A stretch of DNA of 64,000 bases, from assembly GCF_025961315.1 (NCBI RefSeq), contig NZ_JAOQNK010000001.1, positions 3,658,001 through 3,722,000 of the forward strand. Reading direction: 5' to 3'. The stretch's first letter is position 1. Each line of letters opens with the position of its first letter. The DNA comes from Sphingobacterium kitahiroshimense (GTDB lineage: Bacteria > Bacteroidota > Bacteroidia > Sphingobacteriales > Sphingobacteriaceae). This document shows, one piece after another, positions 1 to 10,894 of this stretch. The translations under genes were made by a program, and so were the position numbers. Under the pieces are notes generated by a model. The model saw only the letters and a program-made list of their open reading frames with translations. It searched no databases and was not told the origin of the DNA.

Positions 1-228
1 GCGGAAAGCATGAGGAGACATGGATCACCTTATCAGTAATAGTAATAGTAATAGTAATAGTGTCGATGATGCCGCTGTACTGAAAAAGATATAATTTCCA
101 TTTGGCTATTCCCTAAAAGCATACTGCATCCATGAAAGACGGTTCAGGACGAACAGTTCCCCCGCTACCCCTTTTTATAGTTTAAAGCCAGGATTGTCCG
201 TTTCTCAGCCCCGAGAACAGATCATAGG
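1..228. other. Non-coding flank upstream of first rRNA operon
   Basis: The window opens in sequence with no convincing gene. A frame from base 3 stays open to a stop near 95 and a frame from base 1 stops at 37-39, so either could be the tail of a gene lying mostly outside the window; I cannot recognise one. A hexanucleotide tandem repeat lies at 35-60. From about 96 to 228 I see nothing supportable. Similarity to the second rRNA operon begins abruptly at about 229. Confidence 0.5.
35..60. repeat. Hexanucleotide tandem repeat (AGTAAT)x4
   Basis: Four perfect AGTAAT units followed by a partial AG. In one frame the unit reads Val-Ile, in another Ser-Asn, and in the third it carries TAA and TAG stops. 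It is the only simple tandem array of this kind noticed in the window. It may be slippage-prone, but no gene can be tied to it. Confidence 0.8.
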
Positions 229-290
229 TAAATTTATCGGTCAGGTTATAAGCTGTTTACCGTTTCGAGGCAAACTATTTCCGGAAAAGA

Positions 291-323
291 TTAGGAAGTG
301 ATTATAAAAAGTCGCTATCTTTG
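291..323 (+). promoter_or_regulatory. rRNA operon promoter P1, copy 1
   Basis: A Bacteroidetes -7 element TATCTTTG lies at 316-323, with a weak TTAG at the -33 position near 291. An inverted repeat GTTTACC / GGCAAAC with a 7-nt loop sits upstream at 255-275. The matching element in copy 2 is at 13574-13581. The -7 match is exact; the -33 assignment is inference. Confidence 0.65.
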
Positions 324-381
324 CACCACTCCGCAAGGGAGGAACGGCTGATCCGAAAGGATAGGCACTGAAAAAAGAAGG

Positions 382-399
382 GTTTAATGAAGATTAAAC
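382..399 (+). other. Leader stem-loop, rRNA operon 1
   Basis: GTTTAAT and ATTAAAC flank a GAAG loop between promoters P1 and P2. Copy 2 (13640-13657) keeps the GTTTAA/TTAAAC arms but has a different six-base loop. Retention of the arms while the loop differs suggests a selected RNA or DNA structure. Its function is unknown. Confidence 0.5.
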
Positions 400-442
400 G
401 CAGAAACATCAGGAAAACAAAAAAAATAAATTTTCACATTTA

Positions 443-474
443 TTTTGGAGAAACCAAAAAGATTTCTACCTTTG
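443..474 (+). promoter_or_regulatory. rRNA operon promoter P2, copy 1
   Basis: TTTTG at 443-447 and TACCTTTG at 467-474 are separated by 19 bp, matching the Bacteroidetes -33/-7 arrangement. This promoter is the same in both operons (second copy 13701-13732) and lies about 245 bp before the 16S gene. Confidence 0.75.
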
Positions 475-569
475 CAGTCCCAACGGAAACGAAGGGAAAC
501 AGAAACAAGATCGATAACGGCGCAATGCCGACATCATACAGGCCGAAGCGAGATGCGGAAGCGAGAGAA

Positions 570-581
570 GTTCTTTAAAAA
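570..581 (+). promoter_or_regulatory. boxA-like antitermination site, 16S leader
   Basis: GTTCTTTAAAAA resembles the bacterial rRNA boxA (E. coli TGCTCTTTAACA), which is bound by NusB-S10 to prevent premature Rho termination. A similar site precedes 23S at 2695-2705. Assignment is by resemblance and position only. Confidence 0.5.
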
Positions 582-720
582 TATAATCATGTAACGTAAC
601 GAGTAGTGTTGAGAAACAACGAAAGTTAAAAAAATCAACCTGTTCAATTTTAGAATTAGAAATTAAAATACAAGACAATTCTATTTATTATAAATAGTCT
701 TGATCTTACACTTCATTTTA

Positions 721-2250
<1,530 letters not shown>

Positions 2251-2374
2251 TAGAGCATTCGGAATTGAAGCTCGTTACGGATACACATGATTTATATAAG
2301 AAACAAATAAGAAACATTTGAAGAAATGTGCCCATCCCTGAATTGGATGGTCCAGAGAGATAGAATGATAAGCT

Positions 2375-2451
2375 AGTCCCGTAGCTCAGTTGGTTAGAGC
2401 ACTACACTGATAATGTAGGGGTCAGCAGTTCAAATCTGCTCGGGACTACCA
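2375..2451 (+). tRNA. tRNA-Ile (GAT), operon 1
   Basis: Cloverleaf with acceptor arms AGTCCCG / CGGGACT, anticodon stem CTACA / TGTAG around loop CTGATAA (anticodon GAT at 2409-2411) and a T-arm GTTCAAATC. Discriminator A and the CCA end are encoded. It sits in the 16S-23S spacer, the usual place for tRNA-Ile. Confidence 0.98.
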
Positions 2452-2467
2452 TCTAGATTTGAGATGA

Positions 2468-2678
2468 CAGATATGAGATCTGAGACGTAAAGTCTGCTTT
2501 CTCTGTTCCGGAATCTATAATCTACACCACGGGGAATTAGCTCAGCTGGCTAGAGCACCTGCCTTGCACGCAGGGGGTCATCGGTTCGACTCCGATATTC
2601 TCCACATCCTTAGACGTGGGACACAGGATAAGAGACATTAGACACTTTATAGTTTCTGATATCTCAGATCTGATATCT
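2468..2678 (+). other. Inverted repeat flanking tRNA-Ala, operon 1
   Basis: The segment at 2469-2485 and that at 2662-2678 are complementary over 17 bp with one mismatch, enclosing tRNA-Ala. In the pre-rRNA this could form a stalk that presents the tRNA for processing. The repeat is also in operon 2 (15727-15936). The pairing is seen; the processing role is inferred. Confidence 0.5.
2531..2604 (+). tRNA. tRNA-Ala (TGC), operon 1
   Basis: Cloverleaf with acceptor arms GGGGAAT / ATTCTCC, anticodon stem CCTGC / GCAGG, loop CTTGCAC (anticodon TGC at 2565-2567) and T-stem ATCGG / CCGAT. The discriminator A is followed by CAT, so a full CCA end is not encoded, unlike the neighbouring tRNA-Ile. CCA must be added after transcription. 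Confidence 0.98.
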
Positions 2679-2694
2679 CCGATCTAAAAGAAGA

Positions 2695-2705
2695 GTTCTT
2701 TGACA
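2695..2705 (+). promoter_or_regulatory. boxA-like site before 23S, operon 1
   Basis: GTTCTTTGACA lies about 165 nt before the 23S gene, where many bacteria have a second boxA. Resemblance only; no adjacent boxB was identified. Confidence 0.4.
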
Positions 2706-2868
2706 TATTGAAAGAAAAAAAATTACAAGAGAAGACAACAGTAGAGACAATACTGTGATGTGCTCGATGTATTATGAAGACCCTCGGTCAAGGCCGAACG
2801 GATTAATGCGTAGCATCACGGTTATATATCAAAAAGCAACCCATAGTAGCAAAAGGGCTATGAGGTGA

Positions 2869-5752
<2,884 letters not shown>

Positions 5753-5849
5753 CAAGCAACGCAAACACTGTTGTCTTCCTCTTTTAGTTTTTCTTTCAAT
5801 TGTCTATAGATAATGCTTTTTATAGAGCATATATCACATAAAAACATTT

Positions 5850-5958
5850 TAGGTGCCTATATCGGCGGTGTCTACCTCTTCCCATTCCGAACAGAGAAGT
5901 CAAGCCCGCCAGAGCCGATGGTATTGCCGTAACAGGTGGGAGAGTAGGTCGGTGCCTT
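5850..5958 (+). rRNA. rrf: 5S ribosomal RNA, operon 1
   Basis: About 109 nt with the conserved CCCATTCCGAACAGAGAAGTCAAG-type core. Helix I forms between AGGTGCC (5851-5857) and GGTGCCT (5951-5957), with two G-U pairs. Identical in sequence to the first 5S gene of operon 2. Confidence 0.96.
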
Positions 5959-5970
5959 TTTTTATACAGA

Positions 5971-5999
5971 AGCCTTTGCTATACAGCAGAGGCTTTTTT
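5971..5999 (+). terminator. Rho-independent terminator, rRNA operon 1
   Basis: A 10-bp stem AGCCTTTGCT / AGCAGAGGCT (one G-U pair) with an ATAC loop is followed by six T. It begins right after the 5S gene, at the point where the two rRNA operons stop being identical. Confidence 0.85.
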
Positions 6000-6905
6000 G
6001 TGTTTATACCTTTTTATGCTGTGAACAGGGCTATTCCTGTTCTTTCGGTAGCTTCTACTGGCCCGTCATGTTTATCATTTAACCTATTCAGCTTTCATAT
6101 CCTCTTTTTATCTGACAAGCATACTTTCACTATATCTTCCGATATCTAATTTTTGACACTTTTAAACAGTTAAAGTACTTTTATGTTTTTCTCTAAATAA
6201 TCGGATTATTTCATTGGTCTAACTTGCTTCTTTAAGAACTCATTAATTAGAGGTGTAATCTTGAATATTTCAATAAATAAAAATTTAGTAAATGATTGTT
6301 CATTTCTAAAGAATATATAAAATGTTAATTGTAAGGTACTTGCAGTCCTTCTGAGAATTTATTGCCTTTAGAATTTAAGCTACTCATGTAGTTGTGTCTG
6401 TTGAAAATGGATTTACAAGCCTGAAAATTGATCGAAATTCAACCTAGATTTTAAAATTAATTAGCTCAAATATATGGTTGCTACTTATTGTATAATTCAG
6501 AAATCAGGCTATTGGAGATAAGTAGGATTTCTGAATGAGTGCAAATCGGCGAGGTATACAATTAGTTTTAAAACTAGAGATAGCACATCTATTCAGGATA
6601 AATGGGAACAAGTGAACGTAAATCTCTTTTCAACTAATCAAAAATATTGATATTTATTACATAGTTTAAAGGTTTATATTTACTTATTTTTGTTTTTTTT
6701 TGAAATCAATTTAAGCATTTGTAATAGTGAATGGACTGATAAAAGCTATTCTTTAGAGAAGAAACATGTTCTAAGAAATTATCGATTTAGACCATGGAGA
6801 GGAAGATTATCTTATAAATCACCTTAAATATGAGATTGTTTTTTTGGTTAATTGAAATTTATTTGTCAGCTAATCAGTCTTTTATTGTGTAAAGTGAAAA
6901 ATAAA
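6000..6905. other. Gene-free AT-rich spacer
   Basis: About 0.9 kb with no plausible coding region on either strand. It holds an 11-bp perfect inverted repeat ATTCAGAAATC (6495-6505) / GATTTCTGAAT (6536-6546) around a 30-nt loop, a 14-bp palindrome TAGTTTTAAAACTA (6563-6576), a small hairpin GAACAGG / CCTGTTC (6023-6042), and an isolated TATTTTTG (6685-6692). No recognised RNA family; it could be decayed sequence or hold an unannotated RNA. Confidence 0.5.
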
Positions 6906-6936
6906 TTTGACATTACTAATATTCGCTGTATATTTG
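6906..6936 (+). promoter_or_regulatory. Promoter of tRNA-Pro
   Basis: TTTG at 6906-6909 and TATATTTG at 6929-6936 are 19 bp apart, an almost ideal Bacteroidetes promoter, and the tRNA begins 31 bp after the -7 element. Confidence 0.75.
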
Positions 6937-6967
6937 CATCACAATAAAACAAAAGGTGATACCTTTT

Positions 6968-7041
6968 CGGGGTGTAGCGTAGCCCGGTATCGCGCCTCGT
7001 TTGGGACGAGGAGGTCGTAGGTTCGAATCCTGCCACCCCGA
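6968..7041 (+). tRNA. tRNA-Pro (TGG)
   Basis: Acceptor CGGGGTG / CACCCCG, anticodon stem CCTCG / CGAGG with loop TTTGGGA (anticodon TGG at 7002-7004), T-arm GTTCGAATC, discriminator A. CCA is not encoded. The C1-G72 pair in the acceptor is unusual for elongator tRNAs generally but typical of bacterial tRNA-Pro. It stands alone with its own promoter and terminator. Confidence 0.97.
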
Positions 7042-7042
7042 C

Positions 7043-7076
7043 AAAAAAAGCTCTAACGAAAGTTAGAGCTTTTTTT
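7043..7076. terminator. Bidirectional terminator, tRNA-Pro / eda
   Basis: A perfect stem AGCTCTAAC / GTTAGAGCT with a GAAA tetraloop is bordered by seven A on the left and seven T on the right. It can terminate both tRNA-Pro (plus) and the eda-kdgK operon (minus), whose last stop codon lies at 7083. Confidence 0.9.
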
Positions 7077-7082
7077 ATTTTT

Positions 7083-7730
7083 CTATTTTAAGCTTTCAAT
7101 ATACTGAAAAGCTTTTTGTAATCTATTTTCAATATAATTATTTTCTTCTGATTCTGTCGGGCCATTAAATAACTTTGATCCCATACCTACTGCTGATACT
7201 CCAGCTTGGAACCACGCTAACAGATTTTCTTCATCTAATGATACACCACCTGTAGGCATAAATTTCAATGATTGAAATAGAGGCTTGATACCTTTCAAAA
7301 AATTTGCTCCTAAGGCATCACCGGGGAAAAGTTTTACTAATGGTGCACCTAATTCTTCAGCAACTGAAATTTCAGTGGGAGTCATGCAACCCGGTATCCA
7401 AAGTATATTATTTTTTAAGGTCACATCTGCAATTTCTGCTTTCACAATAGGACTAACAATAAATTCTGCTCCTATATTTATGAAATCTAGAGCTTGTTGC
7501 TTCGTTTTAATGGTTCCAATTCCTAGCTTTAAATCTTTGAAATTGTCATCGCGGTATTTAAGCAGAGCCTTAAAGTTGTTATGCGCTTCAGGACCTCTAT
7601 TGACAAATTCGAAAACGCGAACTCCACCATTATAACATGATGTTAAAATGGCAATACATTGGTCAATATCGTCATGATAGTAGACGGGGATAATGGGAGA
7701 ACTTTCAATCTTGGATAGGATAGTATGCAT
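7083..7730 (-). CDS. eda: KDPG/KHG aldolase (bifunctional Eda)
   Basis: Cleaves 2-keto-3-deoxy-6-phosphogluconate to pyruvate and glyceraldehyde-3-phosphate, the last step of glucuronate breakdown; cytosolic class I (Schiff-base) aldolase. The 215-residue length is normal. Visible motifs: FEFVNRG with the catalytic Glu at about 41 and the phosphate-site Arg at 45, GIGTI at 70-74, PGCMTPTE at 113-120, KLFPG with the Schiff-base Lys at about 133, and PTGG at 159-162. ATG start. It is the second gene after kdgK with an 8-bp gap and ends at a bidirectional terminator shared with tRNA-Pro. The cassette context supports KDPG as substrate. Confidence 0.95.
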   Translation of the reverse strand: MHTILSKIESSPIIPVYYHDDIDQCIAILTSCYNGGVRVFEFVNRGPEAHNNFKALLKYRDDNFKDLKLGIGTIKTKQQALDFINIGAEFIVSPIVKAEIADVTLKNNILWIPGCMTPTEISVAEELGAPLVKLFPGDALGANFLKGIKPLFQSLKFMPTGGVSLDEENLLAWFQAGVSAVGMGSKLFNGPTESEENNYIENRLQKAFQYIESLK

Positions 7731-7738
7731 GTTGATTA

Positions 7739-8728
7739 TTATAAATTGATGAAATCACCTTTGTTAAATAGTTTTTTGAATCCGAGTTGGGTCGCAGTGT
7801 CTATAATTTCTTGAGCAGACTTACCTTCATAAATAGCAGCAATTAGACCTCCCATAAAGGCGTCTCCGCTACCAATACGATCAATTAAGTCATTTGTCTC
7901 TAAAATAGTACTTATTTTATTTTCTGCAGGGCTATGATATGTACCGTAAAATAGATTATGTTTAGGGTTGTCCATAAATCTAAACGTATTAGCGATATGT
8001 TTGCATTTCGGATATTTTTCAAATATTTCTTGAGCAACTAAACTGGAATAGTCGAAATATTCGCTGCAAGAGGTATTTTTGACCAACTGCTCATGAATAG
8101 AAGTTCCAAGCATTTTGTGTTCAGCCCAAATATTTCCCATAATAACATCGCAATATGAAACTAATGTAGGCATAATATCTAGAGGCTGTTTTCCATATTG
8201 CCATAACCTACTTCTATAATTGAGGTCGACAGATATGGTGATTTTCTTTTCTTGCGCTATTTTCAATGCTGTTAGCATGAGCTGTGCTAATTCCTCGTTT
8301 AATGCAGGTGTTAAGGCTGTCCAATGAAACCATGAACAGTCGGTAAATAGTTCATCCCAATCAATATCTTCCGCTTTAAGTGTGGAAAATGACGAGTACT
8401 TACGATCGTATATTACCTCTCCGCTTGTTAAACCATTTGCCGATTGCAATATGTAAGAACCTAAGCGTTCGCCACCAAATATAAACTTGGAGGTATCGAC
8501 GTTTTTGTGATTGAGTGTGTTTAAAATCTCCTTGGTTAAAGAGTGATCAGGAGCAACAGACACGTAAGTAGTCGGTATTGATAGCGAGGCAAGAGCAACA
8601 GCAACGTTCGCTTCTGATCCTCCTGGATAGGAATAGACTACCGATTGGTCATCATTAAAGAAATATTCATCTTTTGCTTGTAATCTATAAAGAATCTCTC
8701 CGAAGCAAAGGACTGTGTTTTTATCCAT
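7739..8728 (-). CDS. kdgK: 2-keto-3-deoxygluconate kinase (PfkB family)
   Basis: Phosphorylates KDG to KDPG with ATP, feeding the aldolase encoded just downstream. The 329-residue protein shows the PfkB N-terminal signature GGSEANVAVAL (36-46) and the C-terminal signature GSGDAFMGG (286-294), with Asp about 289 as catalytic base. The sugar-acid specificity is inferred from its position between eda and uxuA-type genes; the fold alone would also fit other sugar kinases. First gene of the minus operon, divergent from the SDR-uxuA-uxaC operon across 161 bp. A -7-like CGAAAGTA (minus TACTTTCG, one mismatch) lies at 8748-8755. Confidence 0.92.
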   Translation of the reverse strand: MDKNTVLCFGEILYRLQAKDEYFFNDDQSVVYSYPGGSEANVAVALASLSIPTTYVSVAPDHSLTKEILNTLNHKNVDTSKFIFGGERLGSYILQSANGLTSGEVIYDRKYSSFSTLKAEDIDWDELFTDCSWFHWTALTPALNEELAQLMLTALKIAQEKKITISVDLNYRSRLWQYGKQPLDIMPTLVSYCDVIMGNIWAEHKMLGTSIHEQLVKNTSCSEYFDYSSLVAQEIFEKYPKCKHIANTFRFMDNPKHNLFYGTYHSPAENKISTILETNDLIDRIGSGDAFMGGLIAAIYEGKSAQEIIDTATQLGFKKLFNKGDFINL

Positions 8729-8744
8729 AAGTTATTAGTTTACT

Positions 8745-8808
8745 TTTCGAAAGTAGTATAAATAATTGTATTTCTGTATTGATTGTGTCTATAATTTCGA
8801 AAACGTTT
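8745..8808. promoter_or_regulatory. Candidate LacI-family operators in divergent control region
   Basis: Two TTTCGAAA palindromes (8745-8752 and 8795-8802) lie exactly 50 bp apart, and the second runs into AAACGTTT (8801-8808), a palindrome with the central CG typical of LacI-family operators. They sit between kdgK and the SDR-uxuA-uxaC operon, both of which should be induced by hexuronate. The LacI regulator at 12327-13352 is the obvious candidate ligand-responsive factor. Binding is inference. Confidence 0.5.
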
Positions 8809-8889
8809 GAGTAAATAAAGTTATAAGGATGTTTCTTTAGGAATTAATTATTTCATAAAATTGGTAACTTTAAATCTAACAATTATAAA

Positions 8890-9711
8890 ATGGGGATATT
8901 GGATAAATTTTCATTGAACAATCACGTTGTTGTGGTTACCGGTGCAACTGGAGTTCTAGGAAAATCTTTTGTAGATGCTTTGGCTGAAGCTGGTGCAAAG
9001 GTTGCAGTACTGGGTAGGAATAAAGAAAAACTCCAAGAACGAGTCCAGGCTATTGAGGCGAAAGGTGCTGAGGCATTAGCAATACAAGTAGATGTTTTGA
9101 ACGAAGAGGACGTGATAAGGGCTAAGGATGAAATAATAGCGAAATGGGGTACGATTGACGGTTTGGTCAATGCCGCTGGCGGTAATATTGCTGGAGCAAC
9201 AATAAAGCCTGAACAAAATCTTTTTGACCATGATATAAGAGATACGCTGAAAGCAATTGAGCTTAATTTGAATGGAACAATTATTCCGACACATATTTTT
9301 GGACGTGTAATAGCTGAATCTGGTAAGGGTTCTATTGTTAATATTTCCTCACTTGCAGCAAGTAGACCATTAACTAGAGTTTTGGGGTATACGGTTGCAA
9401 AACACGGTGTAGATGGCTACACGAAATGGATGTCTGTTGAATTAGCTTTACGATACGGTGATAAGGTACGTGTCAATGCAATTGCACCAGGGGTATTTTT
9501 AACAGAGCAAAATCGAAATCTACTGATAAACCCCGATGGTACATATTCCGACCGGGCGCAGAAATTTATTAATGCGATGCCTTATCAACGTTTAGGAGAG
9601 CCAGATGAACTAAAGGGAACTTTAGTCTACTTATTAAGTGATGCTTCTGCTTTGGTTACTGGTGAAACGATTTTTGTTGATGGCGGGTTTAACGCATGGT
9701 GTGGGGTTTAA
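8890..9711 (+). CDS. uxuB: SDR-type D-mannonate oxidoreductase (fructuronate reductase)
   Basis: Short-chain dehydrogenase/reductase of 273 residues. It has TGATGVLG (17-24, dinucleotide binding), NAAG (94-97), the catalytic Asn near 126, Ser 153/154 and YTVAK (Tyr 167, Lys 171). Placed between a glucuronate isomerase/mannonate dehydratase pair and kdgK/eda, it should reduce D-fructuronate to D-mannonate with NAD(P)H. This is an SDR like Bacillus YjmF, not the unrelated long-chain mannitol-dehydrogenase-type UxuB of E. coli. First gene of the plus operon; uxuA follows after 12 bp. The SDR family call is firm; the substrate is inferred from context. Confidence 0.85.
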   Translation: MGILDKFSLNNHVVVVTGATGVLGKSFVDALAEAGAKVAVLGRNKEKLQERVQAIEAKGAEALAIQVDVLNEEDVIRAKDEIIAKWGTIDGLVNAAGGNIAGATIKPEQNLFDHDIRDTLKAIELNLNGTIIPTHIFGRVIAESGKGSIVNISSLAASRPLTRVLGYTVAKHGVDGYTKWMSVELALRYGDKVRVNAIAPGVFLTEQNRNLLINPDGTYSDRAQKFINAMPYQRLGEPDELKGTLVYLLSDASALVTGETIFVDGGFNAWCGV

Positions 9712-9723
9712 TAAATTTAAGGT

Positions 9724-10884
9724 ATGAAGAAACTTGAACAAACTTGGAGATGGTATGGGCCTAATGATCCCGTTTCCTTGGATGATATAAGACAAGCTGG
9801 TGCGACAGGTATTGTAACGGCATTGCACCATATTGCCCATGGCGATGTTTGGCCTGTCGAAGATATTTTAGAACGTAAAAGAATTATTGAAGATAGTGGA
9901 TTAGTCTGGTCGGTCGTAGAGAGTCTTCCAGTGCATGAGGCGATAAAAACAGGAAGCAATGATGCCGCATATTATATTGAAAACTATGTGATGTCTTTGG
10001 AGAATTTAGCGAAATGTGGAATTCAGATCATTACTTATAATTTCATGCCTGTTTTAGATTGGACCAGAACACAATTAGATCTATTGATGAAAGATGGTTC
10101 AAAAGCTTTGTATTTTGATTGGATTGATCTTGCCGTATTTGATATTCATATTCTAAAGCGAATAGATGCAGTCAAGGATTATACAACAGTGATGTTGGAA
10201 GGAGTTGAAAAAAAAATTTCTTCTTATTCACAGCAAGATCTTGATGCGTTAGAACAAGTTGTTTTGATGGGAATCCCTGGAGAAAATGATATTACACTAC
10301 AGGACCTGAATAACAGCATTGCTGTGTATGGTCAGCTTGGTCGAACGGGATTATTAAATAATTTGCTTCATTTCCTGTCATCGATAAGTGACGTTTGTGA
10401 ACGGGAGGGGATTAAAATGACTATACATCCCGATGATCCGCCATATCCAATTTTAGGTCTTCCACGTATTGTGAGCAATCAATCTGATCTGGTAGCAATA
10501 CTTGAAGGTGTTAATAAGCCGTTTAATGGCATTTGCTTTTGCACAGGTTCTCTTGGTGCTAGTCAGTCGAATGATGTTGCATCCATTTTGGACGCTGTTA
10601 AAGAAAGAGTTTACTTTTCGCATCTGAGAAATGTAAAGAAAGACACTTTAGGAAGTTTCTTTGAAGCTGATCATTTAGATGGTGATGTAAATATGTATGC
10701 TGTGATGAAAATTTTGATCACTGAAAATCAAAATCGAATCAGACCTATTTCCTTTAGACCTGACCATGGTCATCAAATGTTGGATGATCTAAATAAGAAG
10801 ACGAATCCTGGATATTCTGCAATTGGTCGTTTGAGAGGGCTCGCAGAACTCAGGGGATTAGAATATGGAATTTTAGGTCAATAA
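9724..10884 (+). CDS. uxuA: D-mannonate dehydratase
   Basis: Dehydrates D-mannonate to 2-keto-3-deoxygluconate (EC 4.2.1.8), using a divalent metal in a TIM barrel. The 386-residue length is typical. Recognisable segments: WRWYGPNDPVSLDDIRQAGA near the start, ALHHIAHGDVWP (33-44), YNFMPVLDWTRT (105-116), HPDDPP (235-240), CFCTGSLG (271-278), FSHLRNV (298-304) and RPDHGHQ (345-351). The last four regions supply His, Cys and Asp metal ligands in this family. ATG start 12 bp after the SDR gene; uxaC follows after 10 bp, so the three are probably one transcript. Confidence 0.96.
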   Translation: MKKLEQTWRWYGPNDPVSLDDIRQAGATGIVTALHHIAHGDVWPVEDILERKRIIEDSGLVWSVVESLPVHEAIKTGSNDAAYYIENYVMSLENLAKCGIQIITYNFMPVLDWTRTQLDLLMKDGSKALYFDWIDLAVFDIHILKRIDAVKDYTTVMLEGVEKKISSYSQQDLDALEQVVLMGIPGENDITLQDLNNSIAVYGQLGRTGLLNNLLHFLSSISDVCEREGIKMTIHPDDPPYPILGLPRIVSNQSDLVAILEGVNKPFNGICFCTGSLGASQSNDVASILDAVKERVYFSHLRNVKKDTLGSFFEADHLDGDVNMYAVMKILITENQNRIRPISFRPDHGHQMLDDLNKKTNPGYSAIGRLRGLAELRGLEYGILGQ

Positions 10885-10894
10885 ACAAAAAAGA

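Noticed and set aside
5853..6149. 98-codon frame across 5S and its terminator
   Set aside because: It begins inside the 5S gene and crosses the operon terminator; composition is not protein-like.
6968..7041. tRNA-Pro as an integration site for a genomic island carrying the glucuronate genes
   Set aside because: No copy of the tRNA 3' end was found at the far side of the cassette (13353-13490), and no integrase is present.
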